Positions 29,296-39,497 are shown, counted from the stretch's first letter. The stretch: DNA of 64,000 nucleotides from Bacteroidales bacterium (GCA_018401015.1 JAGYLP010000006.1:62001-126000); one strand, 5' to 3'. Translations and numbers: made by a program. The notes: generated from the sequence alone by a model not told the origin.

Positions 29296-30176
29296 AAATA
29301 GGGTTCAAATGCTTTTCCTTCGAGCGCATGATAATCGGAGAGCAAGGCATTCGCCAGGCGACTGGCTCCAATGCGGAACTTGGTAGGATGTAACCAGGAA
29401 TCGCCCAGAATCTCCTTCACAATGGCATAATACTTCAACGCTTCGTCGGTATCGGCAATCCCTCCTGCCGGCTTAAAGCCTTTGGCTACCTGATGCTTGC
29501 TGTGGTATTCTGCCAAGGCAATACACATCGCATAAGCTGCCTCAGGGGTGGCTGCCGGCTGGATTTTTCCGGTCGATGTTTTAACGAAATCGGCACCAGC
29601 CTCCAAAGCCAGCAAGGCGCTCCGATAAATCGCTGCCGCATTGGGCAAAGCTCCCGTTTCCAAAATCACTTTCAAATGCTGCTTGGGCAGTAATTGCTTA
29701 ATCTCATGAATCTCGTGCGAAACAGCACGCTCCTTCCCTTCCAGAAAACTACCCACCAGCATCACCAAATCGACCTCGGTGGCTCCATCGAGTAATACCA
29801 TTTCGGTTTCCAGCTCTTTTACCTCAGTAAAAGTTTGCGACGACGGAAAACCACCAATTACCGAGGTAATACCAACTCCTTTTTGCTTCAAATGATGCTT
29901 GACCGTATCCACCATCGAAGGGTAAACACAAATGGAGGCTACCGAAGGAAAATCGGGAATATGCTGCCCCATGCCATTCACTCGTTCGCACATGCCCCGG
30001 ATTTTGGCAGGGTGGTCGGTCGTTTCTAAACTCGTTAAATCAATGCAGGAAAAAAGGAGCTTGAATACTTCGGCTTGTTTGTAATCCTGAGTCTTTGCAA
30101 GAATCGACTCCAGGTCGGGATACTTGGTAATAGCTTCTTCCCAGGTGGGATAGGTGTTTAGGTCGGTTTTGCTCAT
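29292..30176 (-). CDS. deoC: Deoxyribose-phosphate aldolase
   Basis: Cleaves 2-deoxyribose 5-phosphate to glyceraldehyde 3-phosphate and acetaldehyde in deoxynucleoside catabolism. 294 residues with the class I aldolase lysines in LKVILETG, ADFVKTSTGK and GFKPAGGI, and the closing FRIGASRLANALL. Long for the family (about 220-260) owing to an N-terminal extension. It begins 9 bases after the M14 peptidase gene, suggesting one transcript. Confidence 0.93.
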   Translation of the reverse strand: MSKTDLNTYPTWEEAITKYPDLESILAKTQDYKQAEVFKLLFSCIDLTSLETTDHPAKIRGMCERVNGMGQHIPDFPSVASICVYPSMVDTVKHHLKQKGVGITSVIGGFPSSQTFTEVKELETEMVLLDGATEVDLVMLVGSFLEGKERAVSHEIHEIKQLLPKQHLKVILETGALPNAAAIYRSALLALEAGADFVKTSTGKIQPAATPEAAYAMCIALAEYHSKHQVAKGFKPAGGIADTDEALKYYAIVKEILGDSWLHPTKFRIGASRLANALLSDYHALEGKAFEPYF

Positions 30177-30185
30177 CGTAGAGAA

Positions 30186-32000
30186 TTAAAAAGATTTTAA
30201 ATCGTGCTTAACGCCATATTTCTTCACTCGGTTTAATTTCAGAACCGGGTACTTGTTAATTAGTCTATCGTAGTAAGGGCTTTGCTTGTAAAACCAATTC
30301 ATCAGAGCCCAGTGGTTATTCGCCAATTCAGGATTATCTGCTTTAAATTGCTCGAAGCGCTCTTTCAAATCAGGATCTTTTTTAATCATTTCGAGAGCCA
30401 TCGGCTCCATAACGTAAATCTCGGCATACTCCTTTTGCTCGAAAATGCTGTTAAAGAAACCCCAGCTCAAAAGTGAATTATTCGCATGAGGTTCCAATAA
30501 ATGCGCTATGAGGGGAGCACGCACCTGTTCAATGGGGATGTAAATACTACCTGCCGGCAAAAACCGGTTCTCTTCAATCGGTTCAAACGCTTTAATATTA
30601 AGCCTTATGCGCGATTCAAACGGTCGTCGATCCCACTCCACATCGGTAAATTCATAGCTCTCGAATAGTTGAAAGGTAGCATCTTCCATCACAAAAAATT
30701 CAACTCCGTGCCACTGCAATCGCTCAATCACTTCGGTCCATTCCGGCGGAATGAAATATGCTTCGGGCAATTTTACCTCATCGCTTGGTTCCGACACATT
30801 AAAATACGGCCGAACGAACTCCTGTTTAGCTTTACCATAACGAAACCACTCTTTACCGGTCAGTTCCGACAATACTTTTTCGTATTCAATTCCTTTGAAA
30901 CGAACCAGGGTGCTGTCGTTGTAATTCATTTGAAAATTCAGCGGAAAAGCTCTCCGACGAAATAAACGAGATTGAGTTTTTTTATCGGCCGACAGAACAA
31001 GCGAGCGCAAAGTAAGCGAGCGCTCCGAAACATATTCCAAACTAAACTTAAGCAATTCATAAGTCGATTCTACCCGAACCGGATAAGGCTTCAACATGTG
31101 TGTTTCGATGAGCAATCCCGGCCGATTCATCAGCGCCACATAACCGGTACTGGTCATGGGTGAGCCAACTCCCGAACGTAAACCACTTTCGGGATTATGC
31201 CATTCGCGCGACTGAACATAGGGAAATATCGACATTTGTTTCAGCTCCATGTATCGTTCCATGCTGGGAATAAAATCTTCCTGCTGCCAACGCGTCAGTT
31301 TTTCTTCCATATTCCCATAAATCTCCATGTGATAAGTAATCGGATACTCGTAATCGCCTCCGTTGGTCGTATGCGTATCGATAAAAAAATCGGGTAACCA
31401 GGTATGAAACATTTTCAGCCATTGACGCATTTCGGGTGAGTCGGCTTTCAGGTAATCACGATTCAGGTTCAAGTTTTGTGCATTGGCCCGGAATCCGGTT
31501 TCGATAGGCCCTTTCTGATTAATCCGGTTGTATTTGCTCCATCGTTCGTGCCCATCTACATTGAAAATGGGAACAAACAGCACACAGATATTATCCAATT
31601 TTTCCTGGTCTTTACCATCGATAAAATAGTCGCGAAAGAGCATCAATCCGGCATCTTTACCCGCCGGTTCACCGGGATGAATAGCAGCTTGTACCATCAC
31701 TACCACTTTCCCCGAAGCGCGCACCTCTTCCGGGGTAAATTTCCCATCGGAGTTGAAAATCAACAAGGGTAATTCACGACCCTGCGGACTATAGCCAAAA
31801 GCCTCATAATGAATATCATCGGAATTATAAGCCAGTTGTTTACAAAACCGCAGTGTTTCTTCGTAGCGGGGCGTTTCCATCCCCTTCGATTTTTCGTAGG
31901 GAGTAGTCCAGTCCAGAATTTGAGCCTGTAAGCCGGTGAAAAGCAGCATAAACAGCACACTTAACCAGAAGGAAGTCATCAATCGTTGCATGGGAAGCAT
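30186..32000 (-). CDS. Secreted M14-family zinc carboxypeptidase-like protein
   Basis: A 604-residue exported peptidase from ATG 32000 (a second ATG at 31991 is equally possible); residues 1-27 form a signal peptide ending GLQAQ. Zinc ligands are visible as HPGE (about H108/E111) in VQAAIHPGEPAGKDAG and the later FIDTHTTNGGDYEY histidine; the M14 catalytic glutamate is probably in GLLIETHML. The C-terminal half lacks a T9SS sorting domain, so the protein probably stays periplasmic. The extra upstream 18 codons precede the promoter and are not used. First gene of a pair with deoC. Confidence 0.85.
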   Translation of the reverse strand: MLPMQRLMTSFWLSVLFMLLFTGLQAQILDWTTPYEKSKGMETPRYEETLRFCKQLAYNSDDIHYEAFGYSPQGRELPLLIFNSDGKFTPEEVRASGKVVVMVQAAIHPGEPAGKDAGLMLFRDYFIDGKDQEKLDNICVLFVPIFNVDGHERWSKYNRINQKGPIETGFRANAQNLNLNRDYLKADSPEMRQWLKMFHTWLPDFFIDTHTTNGGDYEYPITYHMEIYGNMEEKLTRWQQEDFIPSMERYMELKQMSIFPYVQSREWHNPESGLRSGVGSPMTSTGYVALMNRPGLLIETHMLKPYPVRVESTYELLKFSLEYVSERSLTLRSLVLSADKKTQSRLFRRRAFPLNFQMNYNDSTLVRFKGIEYEKVLSELTGKEWFRYGKAKQEFVRPYFNVSEPSDEVKLPEAYFIPPEWTEVIERLQWHGVEFFVMEDATFQLFESYEFTDVEWDRRPFESRIRLNIKAFEPIEENRFLPAGSIYIPIEQVRAPLIAHLLEPHANNSLLSWGFFNSIFEQKEYAEIYVMEPMALEMIKKDPDLKERFEQFKADNPELANNHWALMNWFYKQSPYYDRLINKYPVLKLNRVKKYGVKHDLKSF

Positions 32001-32014
32001 TCTTTTGTTGCCCT

Positions 32015-32022
32015 CAAAAGTA
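32015..32022 (-). promoter_or_regulatory. -7 box for the M14 peptidase-deoC operon
   Basis: Reverse-strand TACTTTTG, exact consensus match. It sits inside the longer possible reading frame and supports a start at 32000 or 31991. Confidence 0.55.
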
Positions 32023-32136
32023 AGAAAAGGTCTTTGATTATCGTCGTTGCCCATTTCCTTGTAATTCCTTGCTCAAACATGTTACGGAAGAGGCCGAAAA
32101 ACATTTTTTCTTCTCGGCTAAAAACAGCAAGTTTGG

Positions 32137-32144
32137 TAAGTTTG
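32137..32144 (+). promoter_or_regulatory. -7 box for the S46 peptidase-lipA-lipB-trmH operon
   Basis: TAAGTTTG, exact TAnnTTTG match, 34 bases before ATG 32179. Confidence 0.55.
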
Positions 32145-32178
32145 CAAGTTCTTAATAACTAACCAAATCTTATAGAAC

Positions 32179-34308
32179 ATGCACCTCATTTATAGAACAA
32201 GTATTTTACTCCTTATCGTCTTCATTTCTTTTCAACCTCGTGTTTCGGCCGACGAAGGAATGTGGCTGCCCTTGTACCTTAAACAGCTCAACGAAGCCAA
32301 GATGAAGCAACTGGGTCTGGAACTCACTGCCGACGATATCTACAACATCAATCAATCGTCGTTAAAAGATGCAATTGTGCAGTTTGGAGGTGGGTGCACC
32401 GGCGAAATGATCTCGGCCGAAGGCTTACTCTTAACCAATCACCACTGCGGATTAGGGCAGATCCAACAACACAGCAGCGTGGAAAACGATATCCTGCAAA
32501 ACGGATTCTGGGCTTACGACAAAAGCCAGGAACTGGTTAATCCAGGTTTATCGGTGAAATTTCTGGTTCGTATGGAAAATGTAAGTGAGCGAATCAATGC
32601 TCTCTTACAACCCGAGATGACCGAGAAGGAACGGAATGAAGTAATCCTCGCCGAAAGCAAGAAAATTGAAAAGGAAGCAACGAACGACAATCATTACGAA
32701 GCACGCGTTTATCCATTTTTTGCCGGAAACGAATTCTACCTCATTCTGTACGAGGTTTTTAAAGATGTACGCCTCGTTGGAACACCCGCCTGGGGAATTG
32801 GAAAATTCGGCGCCGATACCGACAACTGGATGTGGCCCCGACACAAGGGCGATTTCTGCCTTTTCCGGGTTTATACAGCCCCCGATGGCAGCCCGGCGGA
32901 ATATGCCCCTGAGAATGTTCCCCTTCAGCCTAAACATCATTTCCCCATTTCGCTTAAAGGCTATCAGGAAAACGACTTTACCATGATCTTAGGCTACCCC
33001 GGTCGCACCAACCGCTACCTCTCCTCGGCCGGAGTAGAAAAGTTGCTCAAATACTCCGCTCCCACCATCATTCAGGTTAGAACGGCCAAACTCGATATTT
33101 ACCGAGCCAGCATGGATGCCGACCCCGATGTGTTCATTCAATATGCCTCGAAACAAGCACGCACATCCAATTATTGGAAATATTCAATCGGCCAGGTCAA
33201 ACAGCTTAAGCGAAACAAAGTAATCGACCGGAAATTGGAATTAGAAAAACGTTTCGAAGCATGGTTGCAAGCTAACCCGGATAAACAAGAAACCTACGGA
33301 AACGCACTGCCCCTTGTACTGAATGGATACCGCGAACTTTTTCAATACGAAAATGCCTCGAATTATTTCATGGAGGCTATCGCCAGAGGGAGCGAGATCC
33401 TGAGTTTTGCGAATTTAGTAACCCGGCAAACGCAGGCAAAAGGAACCAACAACGACCAACTCCGAGCCACCATTACCAGCCACTTTAAAGATTTTCACGC
33501 CCCGACCGATCAAAAAGTACTGGCAGCCATGCTCTTACTCTACGAGGAAAACGTGCCCGAAGCATTTCATCCCGATGAATTCAAAAAAATAGCCCGCAAA
33601 GCCAAAGGCGATTACAGCAAATTTGCCGAAAAACTCTTCAAGAAATCAGCTTTTGCCAGCGAAGAAGCTTGTTTAGAGCTCCTCGATAAACCGGAAAAAT
33701 ATGCCAAAGACGACGCTTATGAATTATTCCGTGCCTTTGTTGAATCCTACCTGGAAGTGAAAAAGCTTACCGACCCCGTGAACGAATCCATTCAACGAGG
33801 AGAACGCCTCTTTTTAGCCGGATTGCGGGAAATGGAGGCAAACCGCGATTTTTATCCCGATGCCAATTTCACGATGCGACTCACCTATGGAACCATAGGC
33901 GGCTACGAACCAGCCGATGCTGTTTACTACGATTCCTACACCCTCATTGAAGGAATCATGGAGAAAGAAATACCCGGCAACTGGGAATTCGATGTGCCCG
34001 AAAATTTAAAACAAGCATTCGAAACCAAGGATTACGGTCGATACACCAACGATAAAGGGGAATTGGTTGTCAATTTCATTACCAATACCGATATAACCGG
34101 CGGAAATTCCGGTTCGCCCGTCCTGAACGGGAAAGGCGAATTAATCGGTTGCGCCTTCGATGGCAACTGGGAAGCCATGAGTGGCGATATTGCTTTTGAA
34201 CCCGAATTGCAGCGAACTATTGTGGTCGATAGCCGTTTTATCCTTTTTGTAATCGATAAACTAGCCGGGGCTCAAAACCTCATTAACGAATTGACAATTA
34301 TTGAATAG
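32179..34308 (+). CDS. S46-family dipeptidyl-peptidase, DPP7-like
   Basis: A 709-residue periplasmic serine peptidase that removes dipeptides from oligopeptides. A signal peptide covers residues 1-24, followed by the S46 start DEGMWLP. The catalytic histidine is in LLTNHHCG (about residue 88) and the serine in GGNSGSPVLN (about residue 644). The residue 18 positions after that serine is Gly (CAFDGNWEA), which in the characterised enzymes marks DPP7 (hydrophobic P1) rather than DPP11 (Arg, acidic P1). Full length. It opens a four-gene transcript: lipA begins one base after its stop. Confidence 0.9.
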   Translation: MHLIYRTSILLLIVFISFQPRVSADEGMWLPLYLKQLNEAKMKQLGLELTADDIYNINQSSLKDAIVQFGGGCTGEMISAEGLLLTNHHCGLGQIQQHSSVENDILQNGFWAYDKSQELVNPGLSVKFLVRMENVSERINALLQPEMTEKERNEVILAESKKIEKEATNDNHYEARVYPFFAGNEFYLILYEVFKDVRLVGTPAWGIGKFGADTDNWMWPRHKGDFCLFRVYTAPDGSPAEYAPENVPLQPKHHFPISLKGYQENDFTMILGYPGRTNRYLSSAGVEKLLKYSAPTIIQVRTAKLDIYRASMDADPDVFIQYASKQARTSNYWKYSIGQVKQLKRNKVIDRKLELEKRFEAWLQANPDKQETYGNALPLVLNGYRELFQYENASNYFMEAIARGSEILSFANLVTRQTQAKGTNNDQLRATITSHFKDFHAPTDQKVLAAMLLLYEENVPEAFHPDEFKKIARKAKGDYSKFAEKLFKKSAFASEEACLELLDKPEKYAKDDAYELFRAFVESYLEVKKLTDPVNESIQRGERLFLAGLREMEANRDFYPDANFTMRLTYGTIGGYEPADAVYYDSYTLIEGIMEKEIPGNWEFDVPENLKQAFETKDYGRYTNDKGELVVNFITNTDITGGNSGSPVLNGKGELIGCAFDGNWEAMSGDIAFEPELQRTIVVDSRFILFVIDKLAGAQNLINELTIIE

Positions 34309-34309
34309 C

Positions 34310-35170
34310 ATGGAAAGTAAACTCATAAATAGCCGCCGCAAACCCGATTGGTTGAAAATACGGCTACCCCTCGGTGAAACCGTTAAACAAGTGCGCGGCG
34401 TAATCGAAGAGCATGGACTGCACACCATTTGTACCAGCGGAGCCTGCCCAAACCAAGCCGAATGTTGGGGCGCCGGAACAGCCACCTTCATGATCCTGGG
34501 CGATATCTGCACACGGGCTTGCAAGTTCTGCAACGTAAAATCGGGAAAACCGATGGCAGCCGACTATGCCGAACCTCAGCGCGTAGCTACCTCCATCAAA
34601 CTCCTGCAAATTAAACACGCCGTGATTACTTCGGTCGATCGCGACGATTTAGAAGACGGAGGCGCCGAAATTTGGGCCATGACCATCCGAAAAGTAAAAG
34701 AACAGAATCCCGGTCTTACCATGGAAGTCCTCATTCCGGATTTCAACGGAATTCAAAAGCATATCCAACAGGTTATCGATGAAAAACCCGAAGTAATTTC
34801 GCATAACCTCGAAACCGTCCGCCGATTAACTCCTAAAATCCGATCGAGAGCAAAATACGATTTGAGCTTGAAAGTACTCGAATTCATCGCATCGCAAGGC
34901 ATTGTGGCGAAATCGGGAATCATGCTCGGCTTGGGCGAAACCCAAGATGAAGTAATCGAAACCATGGACGATTTACGAGCCGTAGGAGTAAGCGTACTAA
35001 CCATTGGACAATACCTGCAACCTACCAAAGCGCATCTCGAAGTGCAGGAATACATCGACCCCGAAGTATTCAAGTACTATCACGAAGTAGGAAAAGCAAA
35101 AGGCTTCCGCCATGTGGAAAGTGGTCCCATGGTTCGCTCATCGTATCATGCCGAACGACACATTAAATAA
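34310..35170 (+). CDS. lipA: Lipoyl synthase
   Basis: A 286-residue radical-SAM enzyme that inserts two sulfurs into octanoyl chains on E2 or H proteins. The auxiliary cluster motif CTSGACPNQAECW and the radical-SAM CTRACKFCNV are present, as is GLGETQDEV. The ATG one base after the dpp7 stop gives the usual N-terminus (MESKLINSRRKPDWLKIRLP). lipB follows 6 bases later; gcvH, a likely substrate, is at 59.8 kb. Confidence 0.95.
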   Translation: MESKLINSRRKPDWLKIRLPLGETVKQVRGVIEEHGLHTICTSGACPNQAECWGAGTATFMILGDICTRACKFCNVKSGKPMAADYAEPQRVATSIKLLQIKHAVITSVDRDDLEDGGAEIWAMTIRKVKEQNPGLTMEVLIPDFNGIQKHIQQVIDEKPEVISHNLETVRRLTPKIRSRAKYDLSLKVLEFIASQGIVAKSGIMLGLGETQDEVIETMDDLRAVGVSVLTIGQYLQPTKAHLEVQEYIDPEVFKYYHEVGKAKGFRHVESGPMVRSSYHAERHIK

Positions 35171-35176
35171 ACGACA

Positions 35177-35890
35177 ATGAATCATCAGGTCTTGTTCCGG
35201 GATTTGGGTCGAATGGATTATCGTTCCGCCTGGGATTTACAGGAAACTCATTTCAACGCCATCCTTGAACAGAAAAAACAGAATCAAAACCATCCGGGAA
35301 CAAGTCCTGATTCAACACCGAATTACCTCTTTTTTGTAGAACACCCACCGGTTTATACCCTGGGCAAAAGTGGCGATCAAAACAACCTACTCATTTCGAC
35401 CCTGGAATTGCAAAAAATTCAGGCCGAATACGTCGAAACCAATCGAGGAGGCGACATCACTTTTCACGGTCCCGGACAAATTGTGGCTTACCCCATCCTG
35501 GATTTGGAAAATTTCTCGATTGGACTGAAAACCTATATCGATAAACTCGAAGAAGTGGTTATCAAAACCCTCCTCGACTATGGCATTTCATCGAGCCGGC
35601 TCGATCATGCAACCGGAGTTTGGCTCGATGCCGGGATTCCGGGCAAAGAGCGAAAAATTTGTGCTATCGGAGTGCGTACCAGCAAGTTCGTTACCATGCA
35701 CGGATTCGCCTTTAACATCAATACGCAACTCGATTATTTCAATTCCATTCATCCCTGTGGATTTACCAATAAAGGGGTTACTTCATTGAAAAAAGAGCTC
35801 GGTAAAACAATCGACGTGGAGGAAGTAAAAACAAAACTGAAAACTCATTTTCAACAAGAGTTTTCCATGATATTGATGGAACAGCCCTAA
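35177..35890 (+). CDS. lipB: Octanoyltransferase LipB
   Basis: Transfers octanoate from acyl carrier protein to lipoyl domains, the step before LipA. 237 residues with the RGGDITFHGPGQIVAYPILD signature, the catalytic lysine in RKICAIGVR and the catalytic cysteine in SIHPCGF. It lies between lipA and the methyltransferase gene, whose ATG overlaps its stop by one base. Confidence 0.95.
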   Translation: MNHQVLFRDLGRMDYRSAWDLQETHFNAILEQKKQNQNHPGTSPDSTPNYLFFVEHPPVYTLGKSGDQNNLLISTLELQKIQAEYVETNRGGDITFHGPGQIVAYPILDLENFSIGLKTYIDKLEEVVIKTLLDYGISSSRLDHATGVWLDAGIPGKERKICAIGVRTSKFVTMHGFAFNINTQLDYFNSIHPCGFTNKGVTSLKKELGKTIDVEEVKTKLKTHFQQEFSMILMEQP

Positions 35891-36639
35891 TGCTCAGTAA
35901 AGCCAAAATAAAACTCATCCAGTCGTTGCAGCATAAAAAATACCGCGACGAACATCGTCTCTTCCTGGCCGAAGGGAATAAAATATGCCCGGAGGTATTG
36001 AAGTCGAATGCCAAAATCCAATACCTCATTGCCCTTCCGTCGTGGTTGGAAAGCAATAACCCGAAGGTATCGGGTTACGAAATCATCGAGACCGACGAAG
36101 CAGGCATGAAAAAAGTATCGCAACTAGCTCATCCTCAAGAAGTGATGATGGTCATTGAAAAGCCCGACCATCCCTGGATTCCACTTCCGCATAAAACACC
36201 CATTATCGTGCTCGATGGCATTCGCGATCCGGGAAATCTGGGGACCATTATTCGATTAGCCGACTGGTTTGGATACCAGAAAATAGTTCTTTCGAAGGAT
36301 AGTGTCGATTATTTCAACCCGAAAGTAATTCAGGCGAGCATGGGCAGTTTTCTCCGCATCGATTGGTCGTATTTCGATTTGCCGGATTACTTTTCAACGC
36401 TGCCTCAAGCGAGCGTTTACGGAACGTTTATGGATGGGAAAAGCCTCTTTCGGGAACGCTTGAGCGACGCTACTCATTTTGTTTTAGGAAACGAAGGACA
36501 GGGAATATCCGAGCAAATGATGCCCTTTATTCATCGTCGCATAAGCATTCCCTCGCATCCGCTTTCCATTGCCGAGAGCCTCAACGTTGCCACTGCCTCC
36601 GCTATTCTCCTGTCGGAATTGTATCGGCAGGGAGGCTAA
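35890..36639 (+). CDS. TrmH/SpoU-family RNA 2'-O-methyltransferase
   Basis: A 249-residue SPOUT methyltransferase. An N-terminal substrate-binding region (RDEHRLFLAEGNKICPEVL) precedes the knot domain: DGIRDPGNLGTIIRLADWFG, VIQASMGSFLRI, LGNEGQGIS and IPSHPLSIAESLNVATASAI. It probably modifies rRNA or tRNA; the precise target cannot be told. Start overlaps the lipB stop (TAATG), the last gene of the dpp7 operon. Confidence 0.9.
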   Translation: MLSKAKIKLIQSLQHKKYRDEHRLFLAEGNKICPEVLKSNAKIQYLIALPSWLESNNPKVSGYEIIETDEAGMKKVSQLAHPQEVMMVIEKPDHPWIPLPHKTPIIVLDGIRDPGNLGTIIRLADWFGYQKIVLSKDSVDYFNPKVIQASMGSFLRIDWSYFDLPDYFSTLPQASVYGTFMDGKSLFRERLSDATHFVLGNEGQGISEQMMPFIHRRISIPSHPLSIAESLNVATASAILLSELYRQGG

Positions 36640-36658
36640 ATCACCTCCACATCCTCTC

Positions 36659-37156
36659 TCACAAATCCGTGTCCTTCAGAATTTCGGGGAGAAGCCGCTG
36701 AACGCTTTCCATATCGAAGCCGCGAGAGGCTGCAAATCGTAGCAACTTCGCTTGCAATTCCCAGTTGTTTCGAGCCGAAAGCGACTTCTTTTTTCTCTCC
36801 AACTCCGAACGAATCAGCTGATTCCAGTCAAATTCTTCCTCTAATTCCAAAAATACTTGTCGAACGAGGGAATCATCGAGCCTTTTCCGCCGAAGCATGA
36901 AGCTTATCTTGTTGCGGCCCCATTTGGAATAGCGGTGTTTATCGCGGATGTAGGCCCGGATATAGCGCGTCTCGTTGAGAAAACCTTCGTCGATAAGTTG
37001 CTTTAAAACAAGCTGTTGATCAGCTTCCCGCAAACCCCAATTGCGCATCTTCTCCATTACATCGTAGCTACACTTCTCCTGTCGGGAACAGAGTGTTTGC
37101 AAACGCGATAAGGCACTTGCTTTGGAAATGGGAGAAGAGGGCTGCTTTTCCGTCAT
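36659..37156 (-). CDS. recX: RecX regulatory protein
   Basis: A 165-residue inhibitor of RecA filament growth, built of helical repeats (SRLQTLCSRQEKCSYDVMEK, LIDEGFLNETRYIRAYIRDK, YSKWGRNKISFML). Normal length. It begins one base after the mpl stop, so the two genes are co-transcribed. recA is not in the window. Confidence 0.92.
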   Translation of the reverse strand: MTEKQPSSPISKASALSRLQTLCSRQEKCSYDVMEKMRNWGLREADQQLVLKQLIDEGFLNETRYIRAYIRDKHRYSKWGRNKISFMLRRKRLDDSLVRQVFLELEEEFDWNQLIRSELERKKKSLSARNNWELQAKLLRFAASRGFDMESVQRLLPEILKDTDL

Positions 37157-37157
37157 T

Positions 37158-38516
37158 TTATCGATTCAAAAGCTGGTGAGCCAATTCGTCGAAACGAATT
37201 CCCGAAAAATTACCGGAACTCATCAGTAGGAGATTGGTGTTGTCTAATTGCAATGATTCCAGATAAGCCCGAATTTCGGTTGCATCGTTCATCACGTTTA
37301 CCTCCGATGCAAAAGCATCCTTTACTTCTTCTTTGGAAATATCGGGTAAACGCTTCAGCGCCAAAACCGATCGATCAAAAAAGACCAATGCTTCCTGAGC
37401 GGGTTCCATGCTCCCTTTGTATTCCGATAAAAATTCCCGATTCAAAGAACTATAAGTATGCAACTCCATGCAGGCAACTAGCTTTCTTTCAGGAAATTGC
37501 TCCCTAAGTGCCTTGACAGTTGCTTTGAGTTTAGAAGGAGAATGGGCAAAATCGAGGTAAACAGCCGAATGCTCATTCGAACCGAGCAACTGCATCCGTT
37601 TAGCCGCTCCTTTAAAATGAGTCATGGCTTCGTAAAATACTGCATCGGGGATATCGAGCGAACGGATTACATGGTGTGCAGCCTGTATATTTTGCAAATT
37701 ATGTTCTCCAAAAACCTGTAAGGGATACGCCTGCTCTCCCTGTAGCAAGTAGCTTACTCCATTGCTTGTGCTGGAAGGATGTGCCTGATACGGAATGCCT
37801 GTAAGGTCATCACGCAATCCTTTCCCAATGGCTTGTAAATGCTCGTCGCCTTCGAAATAAATTAAGCGCCCGTCGGGTTCGATTAAATCGGAGAAAATAC
37901 GAAACTGATCTACATACTGGTCGAAGCGAGGGAACACGTTGATATGGTCCCAGGCAACTCCACTGAGAACGGCAACATGCGGACGATACCAATGAAATTT
38001 GGGCCGGGGATCGAGGGTTGAACTCAAATACTCATCGCCCTCAAAAATGGCCACACTTGCATCGTTTGAAAAACGAACCATTCGGTCGAAACCCTCTACC
38101 TGAGCTCCCACCATGTAATCGAAATCGACTCCGGCATACCGCAACACATGCATGATCATAGAGGTAATGGTGGTTTTTCCATGCGAGCCTCCAATTACTA
38201 CGCGGGTTTTCTCCCGGGTTTTCTCGAACAAAAATTCCGGAAAGGACACGACTTTCAATCCAAGTTCCAGCGCTCGTTTAAGTTCCGGATTATCGGCTTT
38301 GGCATGCATGCCCAAAATGATTAGATCGAGGTCGGAGGTAATTTTATCGGGAAACCAACCAAAAGATTCCGGCAAAATACCGGCTTGCAGCAAGCGCGAT
38401 TTCGCCGGATCAAATATCTCGTCGTCCGAACCGCTTACCGTTTCACCCAAATCGTGCAGAGCCAAGGCAAGGTTATGCATTACTGCTCCTCCCATGGCAA
38501 TTAAATGATACCGCAT
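37158..38516 (-). CDS. mpl: UDP-N-acetylmuramate:L-alanyl-gamma-D-glutamyl-meso-diaminopimelate ligase
   Basis: A 452-residue Mur-family ligase that reattaches the murein tripeptide to UDP-MurNAc during peptidoglycan recycling. Nucleotide-binding GGSHGKTTITSMIMH, the Mur motif FEGDEYLSST, GVAWDHINVFP, FGEHNLQNIQAAHH and DFAHSPSKLKATVKAL are present. The short Rossmann start (MRYHLIAMGGAVMHNLALAL) separates it from MurC. Operon with recX. Confidence 0.92.
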   Translation of the reverse strand: MRYHLIAMGGAVMHNLALALHDLGETVSGSDDEIFDPAKSRLLQAGILPESFGWFPDKITSDLDLIILGMHAKADNPELKRALELGLKVVSFPEFLFEKTREKTRVVIGGSHGKTTITSMIMHVLRYAGVDFDYMVGAQVEGFDRMVRFSNDASVAIFEGDEYLSSTLDPRPKFHWYRPHVAVLSGVAWDHINVFPRFDQYVDQFRIFSDLIEPDGRLIYFEGDEHLQAIGKGLRDDLTGIPYQAHPSSTSNGVSYLLQGEQAYPLQVFGEHNLQNIQAAHHVIRSLDIPDAVFYEAMTHFKGAAKRMQLLGSNEHSAVYLDFAHSPSKLKATVKALREQFPERKLVACMELHTYSSLNREFLSEYKGSMEPAQEALVFFDRSVLALKRLPDISKEEVKDAFASEVNVMNDATEIRAYLESLQLDNTNLLLMSSGNFSGIRFDELAHQLLNR

Positions 38517-38737
38517 AGATACGTTTTAAGGATTAATGAACGTAGGTTTTTGCGGGTAAGTGCGTTACCAGCTGCTTTAAGGCGGGCCACTTCACGCAGT
38601 GCAATCCAACAGAAACCTTTTCAAAGATAATCGGCTTAACAAGAAGCCACAAATGGAAAACACAGGGAATTGCATTTGTTCCCGGATTGGCTTTATCGCT
38701 GCATAAACTTTTCCCATCTTTAACGTTTATTTCCATC

Positions 38738-39497
38738 ATGCTCCACTTTCAATTCATCGAGAACGAAACCTTTCAAACCCTGCCGGAAGAGATGTTTCAT
38801 GGGGGAAGCAATCATAAACCGGATTATCCAATCGAAGCCTCCGGCAAAATGACCTGGTCGGTGCGCAGTTTATTGGTTCGGATAGGTGGCCGAAGTTTCC
38901 TGGTCGATACTGGTTTTGGCACCAAACTCCCGGGAAAGATACAACGAGAATATGCCTTAAAGCGGAACATCGATTCGATTCATTACCCTTCGAACAAAAC
39001 ATTTTCCGATTCTATCACCGATGTGCTGCTCACCCACTTGCATTTGGATCACGCCGGGGGAAATACCTTTATCGGAACAAATGGAGAAATCCTTCCGAGC
39101 TTCCCAAAGGCCCGCTATTGGTGCAGCCGCGAGCAATACGAATATGCCCTTTCGCCCACGCTTGCCGATCGGGATCGTATTTTCCCAACGATTTTGAAGC
39201 ATTGCGTTCGATGAATCGATTGTTTTTTCTGAGGAAGGTTTTTCAGCCGAGGGCATTCGTTGGGAGAGCTCTTCAGCGGACATACGCCGGGCATGGTAAT
39301 GTATCATTTGAAGGGGCGAAAGACCGCTTGTGTTTTGCCGGCGACCTATTACCCTCTGCTGCACACTGCGATGTGAACCTTAGTACATTTACGATTTCGA
39401 CTGGAAGCAAGCATTAAAAGAAAAAGGAAGCATTGTTACAACAACTAGCGGCACCGGCGCGTGGGTTGCCTGCAACACGACGCCTATCACTTATTAG
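38738..39497 (+). pseudogene. Metallo-beta-lactamase-fold hydrolase, broken by several frameshifts
   Basis: The first 159 codons are intact: HFQFIENETFQTL, LVRIGGRSFLVDTGFG and the zinc motif THLHLDHAGG. The frame then closes at 39214. Matching family sequence continues in other frames: FDESIVFSEEGFSAEGIRWE, then FSGHTPGMVMYHLKG, then KDRLCFAGDLLPSAAHCDVNL, then YDFDWKQALKEKG ending at 39497. That implies about four frameshifts in roughly 200 bases. Either the gene has decayed or this stretch is poorly assembled. The family is a stand-alone hydrolase or lactonase type; substrate unknown. Confidence 0.75.
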
